Assembly (NCBI GenBank): GCA_910595825.1
Contig: OU343160.1
Span: 53,562,982-53,626,981, forward strand
Length of the DNA: 64,000 bases
From: Philhelius pedissequus
Lineage: Eukaryota > Arthropoda > Insecta > Diptera > Syrphidae
Direction: 5' to 3'
Positions 30,617 to 43,577 of the stretch are shown here, piece by piece. Position 1 is the stretch's first letter, and each line of letters starts with the position of its first letter. The notes below the pieces were generated by a model, which saw nothing but the letters and a program-made list of their open reading frames with translations, searched no databases and was not told where the DNA came from. The translations under genes were made by a program, and so were the position numbers.

Positions 30617-33480
30617 ATTATTATTATTATTATTTATTTATTTACTGTAACTAAATTAATGTACAAAAATATCATAATTGTTTTAAATAAATATGGCATG
30701 GAATTTTTCCGTCTGCCAGAATGAACGTTATAAATTGATCTTATTTATAAAAGTTTATGAACATATGCGAATTTGAACTAATTTTAAAGAAGCATAAAAT
30801 TATAACTCATAACCAATATGTCTGAAAGAATAGCGCTCGAAACATAAGTGGGTTTTAGTCCACTCAAAAATGGGGGTTTTATTCACACCAGTCGCTCGTT
30901 ATTGTCACTTCTTGTGTTCTCCACATTTTCTCAAGTTCATTAATTTTGTGATATTATGAAATGTTAAATTTACAAATAGCTATTTCGGTAGAAAAATGTG
31001 TGTCGGCAGTAATTTGCTAGCGTTTTCCAGGTCTCCATTTAGAATTTCCAAACATTCGTCTCTAGTCAGTATACTTTTTCCGAGATAAAGTCTCCTTATT
31101 TCTTGCAAAATATGACATACACCCAAAATGTGTAGTATATCCTCTCCGACGTCAAGATTGCAAAAGCCACAACTTCCTGACAGATCTTCCCTGTAAGGAA
31201 TAAAATTTATATAAAGGATTTCTGTCCTAGCACGTATAATTAAACTTATATTTTCAATACTTAAAGCATCCGTAAAATAATTACCAACCCCTTGTCGATG
31301 GTTAAGATCTTTATAAGTTAAACGGGGCAATGAAGATGATGCTTTGTTGACATTGTCCAAATAGATCCTATCGTCAACAACTGCAATCAAGTCATAGAAC
31401 TTCCCTGGCCATTCATCAAAGTTATCAGTCAGGTTCAGCGAGTAATTGTGGTCTGCTGCTAATCGTAACCAGTCTTCAAAGATCCCCTTTTTTAACCTTA
31501 GCAATGATAAAATGACACTTGTTTGCAGGTTGTTGTTCTTTTGTACTCTCTTCACGATGTAATCTAAATTTGCCTATAATTTGCCGGAGAAATATGTTTC
31601 GCAGCCCAGATTCTACATATATTGCATAATTTGGGGTCGTGTTCGGAAGCCGAAACAAACGTTTAAGGAAAAATCTCTATAGCTTCTCAAATTCCTCTAC
31701 TGGCGTGCAACCATAAATCTCACACCCGTAGCACAGGCATGCATTTAAGGTGGCATGAAACAATCTGTATTTGGCTAAAGTGCAAATTTTTGTGTTTCCG
31801 TAAAACTTCTTCCACATCGTATTTATGGCGATTTTCGCTGCAGAAGATTTTGTATTGATGTGATTATTCCATTTCAGATTTAAAGTGAAAGTCACTCCCA
31901 AATATTTGTATTCTTGAACGACTACAAGGACCTCGTTATTAAGAAACCAAAATTCATTCTCAACTCGTTTCCGGAGATTTTTGGCAAATACCATGACCTT
32001 AGATTTGGCAGTGTTAATCTGTAGGTCCCATAGTCTGCAGTTTATTGATCATTAACTGGAATGTTTTCGGTTCTTCAGCTAAAATGACTTAATCGTCGGC
32101 GTACATAAGAACCTTCAAAGTTAACCCTGCAAATCTCGCACCTCCTGGTAAGCTTCCAATGATGTCATCAATGAAATATAATGGGGTTCAGAACGCATCC
32201 TTGTGGAACGCCTGTTGTCGTCGGGGAAAAAAGTGGTGTTTTGTGGCACATCATAAACATGAGAAGCCGAGCCAGCCAAAAGCTCTTCATACAATTTTAT
32301 AAATTTCGAAGACAAAACCATAATTGAAGACAGCTTATAGAAGAGGCTGTTTCTATTAGCGCTGTCAAAGGCTACTTTTAAATCCACAAAAAGCCAGTAC
32401 AATTTCTTTTTACCTATAAAATTTCTAGCAGTACTTTGCAATAAGAAAATTTGGTCGGTTGTCGAAAATCCTACTCCAAAACCTGCCTGACAGTTACTCA
32501 GCATGTTATTTTTTTTTCGACCCACGGAGACAGTCTTTTGTAAATTACTTGTGCAAATATTTTTCTTATTGAATTTAGGAACGAAATTCCTCTATAATTT
32601 TCTGGCATACTACTGTCACCTTTTTTGTATATAAGAAAAATTGATGCCTTTTTGAAGTCTACTGGTATAAGACATTTTTCGAAAATTTCGTTGAATAATT
32701 GAGGTAGTTGGCAAAGGAACGCATCCGTTGAAAATTTGTAGAATTCTACTGCTATACATACCATCGGTTCCGGATGCCTTACCATTTTTCATCTGTGTCA
32801 AAACTCTTTTAACTTCAAGTATTGTTATTGTAGATTCCAATTCTTCTATATTAACATTGGGTAGTGCATATTGATAGCTGAGTTGATCTTTATTATTATT
32901 TAAAAGACATTTAAAATGCACATTTAGCAATCCTGTTACTATAAGTACACTTAGTGTTGATTGTAAATCTCCTACTTCCTTGACGATTTTCCAAAATTCT
33001 TTCAGATTTTTTGTAGACTCAAGTTTTAGCGCAAGGGAATTGTAATAATCGGATTTTTTCTTTTTGCATAGTTGTTTGAATAAGCGATTCTCATTTAGGT
33101 ACTGGATTTTGTAGAAACCTAAATTTGTAGCTCTTAATAGTTTTAAAAAAGCAAACAGTTTTTTCGAAGCTTTCTACACTCTGCATCAAACCACACACTT
33201 TTTCGTTTATTCTTATTTAAGGACGCATTTTTAGGAGCTGCTTTTGTGATAGCGTTTTGGATGTTCTTGAAGCATTGTTCCATGATTCGCACTGACGTGT
33301 TCGATGTGGTAATGGCTTCTTATTCTTGATCAAGCAACAATGCGAAAGCTTGAAGTAACTTGTGTCGATTTAACCGATTATTTCTTTTGTTTTCCACAAG
33401 TATTAAGGGATAAGCTCCTCTGTTTTTTTTTAATTTAACAGCTTCTTTGTACCCATATTTTATAAAAGATAACCGAAATA
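30617..33480 (-). mobile_element. CR1/L2-like LINE, 5'-truncated, minus strand
   Basis: The 3' end is at the low coordinate, closed by an (AAT)n run (plus strand TTATTATTATTATTATTATT at 30617-30640). The coding region runs leftward from about 33470. It holds the linker before the reverse transcriptase, the reverse transcriptase and the C-terminal zinc-finger region. The endonuclease is missing. It is related to the LINE at 26546-28505 but ends in a different microsatellite, so it is another subfamily. Confidence 0.75.
30980..33300 (-). pseudogene. LINE reverse transcriptase, multiply broken
   Basis: Reading leftward: KRKSVWFDAECRKLRK (33190-33240, the linker typical of many LINEs), then KNGKASGTDGMYSS (about 32780). 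Next come NYRGISFLNSIRKIFAQVIY, SNCQAGFGVGFSTTDQIFLL and LFVDLKVAFDSANR (motif A, about 32385). MYADD (about 32095) is followed at once by a stop codon. Further on are YKYLGVTFTLNLKWNNHI, FRLPNTTPNYAIYVESGL and the knuckle CGFCNLDVGEDILHILGVCH (about 31110-31170). Several frameshifts separate these blocks. Confidence 0.82.
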
Positions 33481-35324
33481 AAAAAAAAATGTTTTGGCCT
33501 ATGTCGACTTAAGATCATTACACTTGTTGGCACAGAACTTATACTGTACTCAGTATTTGTATTACAATTTTTTTAGACAGGGTCATTTATTCTCTTCATC
33601 AAAAAGTTAAAATAAGTTCTCGAAATTAATTGAAAATATTTAGTCGTCTTCGCTGCGTTATTATAAAAATGCCTAAATGTAAATGAATTTGTCATTAAAA
33701 TGCAACCCAATATATTTTTTTGTGTAGAATATAAGGATTTCCAAAAATAGAGAGTATATATTCATAATAGCATTATATTTCCTTAATCTTAAATGCGATT
33801 AACCTATAACAGCCCAGTAAGCCACAATTCAGCAAGATCCAATTAGGGAATTCAACAAGATAAACCAAAAATTTCATCGTCACTCCATTTGTTAAGCAAT
33901 GGAATTCCAATGCCGCCAGTAGGTTAGGCTTTATAAGATAATGTAAAAGTAGATACATATGTATATGTATATGGTACGTATAATAAACACCCGCATTGTT
34001 AATCCTTAAATTTTCCATTTGATAGCATTAACCACACACCACTTGCCACACCAAATACCGCTTAGTGTCACAATATTTTAGGTTAAAAACAATTTCGAAA
34101 ACCTTTAACCGCAAATTCATTTTTGTTTGAAGTGCGATCAAATTCAAAATAATCTGTCGGGCGCGCTTGTCGGCAGCATTAAAATACCAGTTTTCTCGGG
34201 CATTGTTTTGGAATTCTATTAGAATTTATGGCCAACACAATAAATTCGTTGTTTTAACCAAAATGAACACAGCCAAAACATACATAGCATCCCTACGGGT
34301 TTTATTTTAATGATTATGTTTTGACGTCGCGCTCGTAATTATCCTCGCCAAGGATTATTTGAGTCGACATCCACAAGCGACACTAAACTTACCTAAGCCA
34401 AAACGCTATTAACTTGAACATAACGTGCAGCTTTTATTATGTTGATAATTGGAAGTTTGAATGTTAAGTTCGAGGAATCTGTCAATTAAGAGTTAATTTA
34501 TAGTTTTTTAATCCAATATAGTCTTATGAGGTTAAGTAGGTATTATATTAATTGTGGATTATGCCAGGTGCGTATTGTTTTTCGTTATTATTTTAAAAAG
34601 CACTGTTGCTTATAAAATATCTATATTAAATATTTTCGGTTGTTTCTTTAAGAGAAAGTGTGAGATTGGTTTGTTCTACTATACTTTTCAATTTTAGCAG
34701 ATATTGAAAAACTTGTGTTCCTAAATGAAGGCCACCTCAGACACTCTTTAAAAATAAATCGTGTAATTTTACTATCACAAAGCGAGGAAACTTGTTTCCT
34801 ATCATAATAGCAGTATTTATACACAAGTATTAGTTATACATATTTAATGTGTAAATGTGAAATCTTTTATGTGTAATTTCAAATAAAGATTTAAAGTAAA
34901 AATGTGCATTTCTACACCAAAGATGTTTAAATTTAATGTATATAAACATAATTTATGTTTAAAATTCAACAGAATTTAAGCAAATGTTTCTTATATATAA
35001 ACATATGTAAAATATGTAAATATAAACTTCTTATTTGTAAATTCATAGAGAAATTCGACAAACAATGTTTAAACTCCAAACAAAATTAAGTATTAAATTG
35101 CTTAAAATTACAACTTTATTTATGTGATTTCGCTCTAAGAGCTTAATTTTTTTAAATGCATAAAATGTGTAAATTTAAAATTTTTATGTTCAAATTTACA
35201 GCAAAATTCGACAAGCAATGTGTAAACTTCCAACAAAATTATAGGTATGAAAACGTTTAGATTTAGAACTTATGTATATGATTTCGCTTTTAGAGATCTC
35301 AAACTTTTTGCAGAGATTCATTCC
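33481..35324. other. AT-rich DNA with diverged direct repeats, no gene
   Basis: No coding sequence is supported. Between 35050 and 35300 two diverged direct copies of a block share ATTCGACAARCAATG and ATGTGATTTCGCT, about 150 bp apart. The earlier part (33481-34800) shows no repeat family or gene. Confidence 0.4.
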
Positions 35325-37473
35325 CAACTAACATACTCTCCAGAGTTAAGCTCCCAAAGTCTGAAAAACAATCTTGTAAGGCTCTTTTAGGTCCCATTAC
35401 TATCCTTAGAGTTAATTTCTTGTTACGAAACTTAAATTATTCTCATAACGTTTTTTTATAAGAACTTAGCCCTCTACAATTTTCAAATAATTTAAATCTT
35501 ATACTTAAAACAAATTTGCCTCCTTTAACAAGATTCCAAGTATTTAGAGTTTTATAAGAATCTTGTTATGCCTATATACCTGCAATCCCATAACAACTGA
35601 CTTATCGGAGTCGAAGCTATTTTAATTATTCTATAACGAGCCTTATAGAATTTAAGGTATACAACATTTTATTACCGGATTATAATAGGAGTTGCATTTT
35701 CGAATTGGCACATGGAATCACATACTTACTTGCCACACGTCAAGTCAGGGACGTAGTCGAGATTATTAAATGAATGTGAATTGTCTGTTTTAATTTTCCG
35801 AAAAGTGTTTATTGTTCTAAAGGTGTTTTCAAATATTTGAAAATGCAAGTGTTTCGCGACCAAAAACTAACACATCAAATAGCGAAGCACTCAACATTTG
35901 TTGTTTGGATTTTATTAGAAGATTTATCGTCGCGGTCGACTAAAACGTGTTATCAATTTTTATAATTTTGTAAATCAAATTTACAAAAAAATGTATGATT
36001 GGTATCTCTATTGGTCTCGATATTTTCAATAATAATTAAATATTTCACACTTTCAATTTCAAACAACTGTAATAAATTGGCGTTCTTCTAGTGTCGTGCT
36101 ATAATAAAAACAAATTCAGGTTTTACTTTTGTAGCTGAGGCCCCCTTCGCTTACTATGTCCGTGATTAAAAGTTCACTATATATGTAACTTGTTATCTCG
36201 CTCGCTTTTTTTAAATAATCCCATAATATAATGAATATTCCCATAAGAAGACTTAACATAAACTTAGTAAATGAGAGTGAGAGTGAGGAAAAGTAGAGAA
36301 AACCAAACTCTTATAATGGTCTTATTGTAATTATTAAAGGATTCTCTACACCCAACAGCAGCCATATTTAAGTACGCAGAAAATATTCTCTGGAGTATTT
36401 TGTGGGTTACCACACATACAAAATGTAGATATGTTGAAATTAATTCTAAAAATTATTTATTTTAAAAACCCTTTTTTTCAACAATTTATGTGCATTAAAA
36501 ATTTCACAAACATAAATGACAAAACAATAGCATGTAAAAGATTCTTTCTAATCTCGATACAAAATATATAATAATCTAAATTGGTATTACTTTAACTTTT
36601 CGACGTTTCTCTATTGAAACCTTTTGTGAGATGAAAAATGTTACTTAGGTATTTCTCTTTTTTGACATAAAAATATCTACCAACAATTACATTTTGTCAT
36701 TTGTGTAAATGCAGCATTAACACACTTAGTGTGTCATATGGATTGCTTTTCAGATTTAATTTGACTCACAAGTTAATTTTTATGCATTTAGGATTGCATA
36801 TCATCCACTATAATTACAAAAATTAATTGATTCCCAAAAGTATCCAAGGTAACCCTTTCCTTGATAAAAGGTATGAATTAAATAATTTAAATATGCATTA
36901 TTTTGAAGGCGCTTTGTTTTTTTTCGAGATAAAATCTATAAATTAGTAGACACAATTTTAAACGCATACATTTTTAGCTCCCATATACGAACAAATAATA
37001 TAATAAAATAATGAATAATTGACTTACAAAATAAATTCTATCACAAATACATATCAAGCCCATCAGTTTTTAGCCATGACATAGACACGCAAAAACTTTA
37101 AAAGAGTTTGCTTCTTTCAAAAAAATTTAATGAGAAAGATAAATATAATTTTGCTAAGGTTTATTTTCTTTTCGCTTCTCATTTTCTCTATTCTCTTTTA
37201 GCAACTTCCATTGCAAGAAACGCTTTCTTACAAAAAGATTTAGCCGATCTTTATAAGAGTCATATAAGAGGCCTTTTTTCAATATTCTGTGTCTGTCCCA
37301 TAAGAAGAATACAACTCTGATAGGGAGTATAGAGAGGCTCCCATAACTAGGCCATTTAACGCTTTTATCAGTATTATAATAATCTAGAAGAATTCTTCAA
37401 AATTATTTTGGCTCCCTTAAATTAGTCTTATTAGGTTATTTCAGAATGTTATGAGAGGAAAAATGTTACTTGG
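35325..37473. mobile_element. Possible TIR element with CCCAASTAACAT ends
   Basis: The left end CCCAACTAACATACTCTC and the complement of the right end (CCCAAGTAACATTTTTCCTC) match over about 18 bp. A similar right-type end (complement CCTAAGTAACATTTTTCATC) lies at 36628-36650, suggesting a second, nested copy. CTCTTATAA/TTATAAGAG words recur in between. No transposase is seen, and borders and family are uncertain. Confidence 0.4.
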
Positions 37474-38400
37474 GTTTTATAATATGAAAAATTAAACAAA
37501 ATTTTACGCTTGTTTAACTAAGAGCGTTCCCATTTCTACCAAAATTAAAACATTGCGAGAAACACTCGTCGATGGCCAATTGCGATATTTTTTGACCTGT
37601 TGAATATCACTGAAATAAATGCTATTATTTATGCTTACAAAGTAAATAATGCAGACAAAAACGCGAAAGAATATTTTTTGATAACAATTAAATAAGGTTT
37701 TTTTTTATTATTAAAATTCAATTTGAGTAAAACAACAAATCCAGTAATTTTAGTTTTTTTTTTTACTTGAGCGAAAAAGAAAACTAAGTTCAAATTAATA
37801 AATACTAGATTAGAACTAGAAAGTTCTATGTTCGCCAACGGTCTGATTACGAATGAAATGAATAATGAGCGTGCAAACGTGTCGTCATCGTCACAAACGA
37901 ATTGCAAATTTACACATAAAATATGAAACTTACATCAAATGGTTGTAAATATAAGCATTAATTGTTTAATTACAAGCACTTTACGTGGAGCTTTCATAAG
38001 GTGTTTGAATTTAAACAATATTTGTTTAATTATAAACATTGTGGCCGAAGCATTATAAGTATAATACTGAACAATGGTGATTGAAAGGTACACGGAGGTT
38101 GAAAATTTGCAACAAATGTTTGTAATATCCAACATAATGTGTATAAATGCGCAACTTGCCTACTTTTACACTAAAAATTACATACAATTTAGTGGTAAAT
38201 TTATACGCAGATTTTAGAGTGCAGGTTTGAATGATGCAATCGTATATTGTACGTCTTTTTGTTCTAATTATATGATTTCGGAGTTGGCCGAGTTATTGGC
38301 AGTGTCTTACCTACCCAAAGTTTATCATTTTTTCAGAATTTTTTTAAGTAAAAAATATCCAATATTTTAGCTGGATTTAACTTTTGTCATTAGGAGCACT
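37474..38400. other. AT-rich DNA, nothing supported
   Basis: 37880-38220 is rich in words such as GTAAATTTATAC and AACAATATTTG that weakly resemble 34840-35270 in reverse. No gene is seen. Confidence 0.35.
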
Positions 38401-38546
38401 GTTTTTTTATATTTTTTTTTATAATAATACGCGCATTAAAGAGGTTTTGACTACCCTTAAAATGACCATCACCGATGCACTTTGGTTTTGAATTTCTGAA
38501 TATCAAAATAGGAGGTGAAAATAGAGCCGAGTAAAGTATTCCACAT

Positions 38547-38759
38547 TCAACATTGTGCGTCTAAAGAAAGCATCTCTGTACTTGACGGTAGGTCCGAAGT
38601 TGTGTGATGACTGATGACCATTCCGAGAAGCGCGGGTATTACGGTTGAATATTTTAAGGAAAGGAATGCAACTGCCTTTAGGGATGTAAATGTTTCCATT
38701 ACAGTTCTATTGCCAATCATGCTTAGAGCTCTATTTTTAATTCTATCCAAGAGTTTCAA
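38547..38759 (-). pseudogene. Jockey-like LINE C-terminal fragment
   Basis: KLLDRIKNRALSMIGN and ITSLE-like FTSLKAVAFLSLKY match the segment after the reverse transcriptase (LLDRIQxRAxxLIG, then SLEHRRxVxxLxLFY) in Jockey-group ORF2 proteins. Frame changes follow and the end is lost. Confidence 0.7.
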
Positions 38760-39052
38760 ATGAGTTTTGGAAGCTCCAGCTTTTTGCGAATGAAACCCAG
38801 CCAGATCAGACGGGGGAAAAATTTATTGCATCTTCGAAGAAAGCCCAAACACTTTGCAGCATTTTTGGAGACATCGAATATGTGGTCATTTCACAAAAGG
38901 TGGTCTGTGATGCACATGCCGAGGACTGAAAGGTGATCGATTTCTTCAATGAAAGTGCCGCTCATGGATAGCGGCATATGGGGGGTGGGTTCTGCTTTAA
39001 CGACAGAAGACAGCACTGAGTTTTTGAAGCATATGGGACAATGCTGTCGAGA

Positions 39053-39999
39053 TCAGAATTTAATTAGCTTATCATACACTGGCCGTTGTAGTTTCATATC
39101 CGAAAAACAAGGAGTTGAAACTGAAAACGAATATGAAAAGCTGAGAGCACTATTGTCAGCAAAACAATTTTGTGGATTAGAAGTTCCGGATAAGAGATCA
39201 TAACCGAAAATGAGGATAATATATGGGCCAGCGGATTTGGCTTCCTTGAGGACTCTAGCAACTGCACGAGTGCGAAAGAAAATTCGTCCCATAAAATCGT
39301 TTACGCTCTCAGATACTGGAGGAGTCATAACACTTTCTGGCAGCGCCGAATTAACAGCGAACTGCGCTGCAGGCAAATTGGCTTTTTCACGAGAACTGAC
39401 AAAAGGGGTGTCATTAAAGACGAGCGTTGTAACCGAAGACGAATATTTTTTCCAAAGGGTCAAAAATTCTACTACCTTTGGGACATTGAGTATTTTTTGC
39501 CTTAATTTTTGGTCATGCAAAAATTTGGTTCTACGAATATGAACGTTGCAAGTTTTTCTAGCTTGTTGAAACTTTTTCTGGTTTTCCTCAGCAAAGACCT
39601 CAACATACTTGTACCTTCCTTCTGGTGTTGTCTGGCTGGAAAAGCGGAGCCAGTTAGAATTGTGTACATTGAAATCACCGCAATGACGATTTCGGTGTGA
39701 GGATAATAGGAAACAATTCTTTGAATGAAGTCGGACAGAGCATCAAATTCGTTAAAAGTTGAATTTCGGTCCAAATTTGGGCTCCGGTAAATAAAACATA
39801 TGTGAATGATGTGCTTGTTTACCGTGAATTTTAACCACATGAAATTAAAATTCGTGTTTGTGCAAACCATATTGTGTTTGAAGTTGGTACGCGCAACGCT
39901 ATTTCTAATATTTACGGCCGGCGGGACCATAGTGGTGAAAGAATAATGGCAATAAGTTGTACCCAAATAAATTAAATTTCGACGCATCAGAACTTTCAC
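39053..39999 (-). pseudogene. Jockey-like LINE endonuclease and N-terminal RT fragment
   Basis: The upstream part (39999-39520) holds FICFIYRSPN-type and SYPHTEIVIAVISMYTI segments. These correspond to the AP-endonuclease core, where the catalytic GDFN has decayed. After a frameshift at about 39510, 39520-39053 reads REKANLPAAQFAVNSALPES, then IFFRTRAVARVLKEAKSAGP and YIILIFGYDLLS. This is the usual lead into the reverse transcriptase (SxGPDGIPxxILK). It is inactive. Confidence 0.7.
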
Positions 40000-40132
40000 T
40001 TATTTAGGTTTCACTTAATGCCAAAACAGCCGGCCTGTATTTTGCAGCGTGAACGTGTGCGGAACAGAAATTTTTCCTTAGCCCACGAATGTTAAAATAA
40101 TACATTCTAAATTTTCCAACTATTTAAATATT

Positions 40133-41925
40133 AAAAAAATAAAATGCACGACTGGATCGTACGAACTTGCTCTTGTAGCTAACAACTTTAATGTTGCTAT
40201 TGCCATTGAGGTTAAGTTAGTTAGGTGTAGTTATCCTATGCATTTTTAAAACCTATATAGTTAATATTAACTTGATTCTTAGTCAAATAAATTGTGGAAT
40301 GTATGATTCAAGGAATAGTTACATAGGTACCTACCTACAAATGTATATTTAAATCTAAATTATGGATTTTAATAATGTAAGTTAGGAGAGTAAAATGTGT
40401 CTACATACATATATAGACGCAACCTAAGTATTTAAACATGTAAATATAATAATGAAAATGACGAATGTAGGTGGGTAGATATACCTATATGCATATAACT
40501 TAATAATTTAAGTGCAATATATAATATTGTGCATACATACGATTCGTGTGATGTATAAATAAAAGTATGAGGGCCTAAATTGTATTTGGTATTCAGTGAC
40601 ATACTCACAAATTTGTAAAAATAGAATAATAATGAGGTAGAAATAAATGGATAATACACATTATAAAATGTTTTTATATTGCTTAGTCATTATAGTTTAG
40701 GGGAAAACTATGATGCAATTTGAATTCATGGATAAATAAGAATATATCAAAAAAAAATTCAAAAATCGTTGGAGCGGTTTTTTAATAAATTAATTTTTTA
40801 TGTATAAAATTTTGAAAACATTTTTACAAGAAAAATTTGAAACGCCATTTTGAAGATATTATTAATATAAATATAAAACTCAAATTTAAAAAAAAATTCT
40901 GTCACTGATTTTTGAAAAATCGATTTTTCAAAAAAAATTGTTTATTTTTTAAAAATCGAAAGACTTTTTTTTTTTTTTGAAAATTTGAGTATGAAGTTTT
41001 ATTAACAATTTTAGGAAACATTTGTATAAAAAAAATTATTTTAATCAGTGCTTCCAATATTGAGAAAGTCGAAAATATGGAAAGTGGTTCTTAGGAAGTA
41101 CCGTTAATAAGTACGTAAAAAAAATATTTTTATAATTAAAAGTGGGCTGTACTAATTTAAGAACACACACATTTTTTTATAAAAAATTTTAGAACCGTTT
41201 TTGAGAAATACATTTTTTCTTAACGGTTTTTCTTTTAATTTGTATGGGAGGTACCCTTTTTTTATTTTAGGAAAATAGATTGTTTTACTATTCAAGATAG
41301 TATCAAAAAACTTCAAAATACGAAGTTTCGAAAACATATATTTAGTCGTTTTCGAATGAGTTTCAAAAAAAAAAAAAAATTAATTTAAAATTTTTTTTTT
41401 CGAGAATTTTGGCTTACAAAAGTGTTTAAACTTTCTAGGGCCTTCTGCGTCAGAAAATTCAATAAATCAAATTAACCGTTTCCCAGAAAATCGAAAACCA
41501 AAAAAATGGCTGTACTAGAGGTACCAAAAATAACAATTTTTTTTTTCAAAAAAAAAATATCAAAAGGTACCCTTTCGCTTCATTAATGAACTGATTTTTT
41601 TTAAATTAAAATCATAGGACGGTTTTAGAGAAAAATAAGATTTTTGTTTTTGCCAAATAAAATGAATGGGAGCTACTGTTATTTGTTGTCCTAAGAAAAA
41701 ATGAAAAAAACGTGTGGGCATATTACCGAAAAACCAATATGTACCTAGTTTGAAGCAAATGCATCCAACCGTTTAGGCTGCAGACTCGAGGACAGACAGA
41801 CAGACGGAAATGGGGGACCCACTTTTTGGTATTCTCTATGATCGTATTGTCATGTTTGATTGTTAGACATTTTTTTTTTTACGAATACATAACTTGCTTA
41901 TAGTACCTATAACAAGGTAAAAAAC
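40133..41925 (+). repeat. GGTACC-rich long repeat, copy 5 (longest)
   Basis: The head is AATAAAATGCACGACTGGAT (40140). The tail CTTATAGTACCTATAAC is at 41896-41912, preceded by GACAGACAGACAGACGGAAA and GGGGACCCACTTTTTGG. It is homologous along its length, in reverse, to 57390-58655 (for example GTATTCAGTGACATACTC against GTATTCAGTGACGTACCC). The interior consists of diverged subunits each carrying a GGTACC-like and a CCGTTTTYGAGAAA-like motif. It is non-coding. Confidence 0.7.
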
Positions 41926-42294
41926 AGTAAAACGCAAGCCGGACAATTTTCTTAAATAAATGATTTAACTAGCTGCCGATTTTAACTTTTCAAAAACAAT
42001 TTGTCACTAGTGCTATGTCCATTCGACGTTGACTAACTCGATGGATACATGCACTGTGTCTAATATTCACACAGTACCCACAACGATCAACCTATGGCAA
42101 CTGTGATAAGATGCGGGGAAAGGAAAGAAAGAGACTTACTCATATGCACTGTGCTGTTGTGTTTTCATTTATTTTTTTGCAATATGTATTGTATGTATGA
42201 AATATAGGTATATTTGTTTTTGCATTAACACTGAATTCATTGTTATAGGGACGGCGGCGTGATGTTTTATTTTTTGTTTAAATCAATGTATTGA

Positions 42295-42487
42295 ATTAAT
42301 GTTTTATTTTATTTTATTTTATTTAATTTAATTTAATTTAATTTTATTTTTTTTTTATTTTATTTTATTTTATTTTATTTTATTTTATTTAATTTTATTT
42401 TATTTTATTTTATTTTATTTTATTTTATTTAATTCAATTTTATTTTATTTTTTTTTTATTTTATTTTATTTTATTTTATTTTATTAA
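42295..42487 (+). repeat. TTTTA pentamer microsatellite
   Basis: Nearly 190 bp of tandem TTTTA with a few TTTAA and T-run interruptions. The interruptions recur (an AATTTAATT patch, then a T run), suggesting that a longer unit also duplicated. Confidence 0.93.
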
Positions 42488-42779
42488 GTGAAATAAATTG
42501 GCTATTTGGGGGAAGAGAAGTTGCAATGAAACCTGTATTTTAACGTATATGTTCGGGACTATAGATTAGTTGCTATAATGAAGGTACCATGTACCGAAAA
42601 ATAGGACAGTTTCCCACAAAATAATAAGAAAGTATATTCGAATTTTAAGTCAATGCTAATATAAGCTTTTATACAGTCATTTCTGCTTTAACAAGTATTC
42701 CCTCTTAAGTCAACTTCATGTAAAATGTTTTGTTTTCAAAAAATCCCTAAAATTAGTTTTTAAAAATGTTGGTAGGCAA

Positions 42780-43350
42780 ATATATTTATATTCAAAGGAC
42801 GTCACTTTGATTTAAGTCCGTAGAGCCGTTTATGAGAAAGTCGAAAAAACACAAAATACTTTTATCGCAGGTAACGTTAATAATAAAATATATGATTCCG
42901 ACCCAAATGTAGATTCTACCAAAAGGAATGCGCACACTAATTTTAATCAAACTCATGCGATCCGTTTTCGAGATAATTAAGATGGTAGAAAAATTTTACG
43001 ACAGGTATAGTTATTTTTGGAGCGAAAAAAGTACGATTCAAACATCTATTTGAGAAAATCACCTAAAACGCTTAAGTATCAAATTTGAATAAAATCGCCT
43101 CAGCCGTTTTTTCGTCAAATGCAAAACTTACCATGTAGCTAGTACCCATGAATCAAATAAAACAAGATTACGACACTTCTTTGTTTTTCTTATTTTATTG
43201 ACGTCATATGTGAAACAGAATCCATTAATCCACTAGCAGCAACAATTTGCAGCTTTTGTTTCACATATGACGTCAATAAAATTAGAAAAACAAAGAAGTG
43301 TCGTAATCTTGTTTTCTTTGACTCATGGCTAGTACCTATATCGCAAGTAA
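42780..43350 (+). repeat. GGTACC-rich long repeat, copy 6
   Basis: It contains GAGCCGTTTATGAGAAAGTC, AAATGTAGATTCTACCAAAA, AGATAATTAAGATGG and the tail CTAGTACCTATATCGCAAG, in the family order. A 181-bp fold-back insertion lies just before the tail. Confidence 0.62.
43147..43327. mobile_element. Young fold-back MITE with 9-bp target duplication
   Basis: Arms of about 75 bp (43147-43222 and 43250-43327) are almost perfect reverse complements around a loop of about 30 bp. The ends are CATGAATCAAATAAAACAAG and its complement with about two changes. GCTAGTACC is duplicated on both sides (43138-43146 and 43328-43336). Other copies of the host repeat show the site once (TATAGTACCTATATCGC). A 9-bp duplication with long TIRs fits a Mutator-like element. 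Confidence 0.82.
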
Positions 43351-43577
43351 AAAAAATGGCTTTAAAATAAGACACGTTCAAGTTTATTTAATTTTCAGAG
43401 TTATATAGAGTCGGCCATCTTTTATTTTTGGATCTGTTTATTTAATAAAATGAAATCCAATTAAGAAAAAAACAATGTTTCTCCTTCACAACTATTGTAT
43501 GCATCCAAAAGACGGCGAAAAAATTTCTCTTGGTATCCCTGCTTCCATTCCTTGCCATTTTATTTATTTGTTTGCTT

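Larger units (their letters stand above)
38403..40000 (-). mobile_element. Decayed Jockey-like LINE with internal deletion
   Basis: On the minus strand the order is endonuclease (39990-39520), start of reverse transcriptase (39350-39053), C-terminal end (38760-38547), 3' region and poly(A) (plus-strand T run 38403-38421). Most of the reverse transcriptase, including the catalytic YADD block, is deleted between about 39050 and 38760. The 3' end resembles the tails at 11160-11298 and 15543-15690. Confidence 0.7.
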
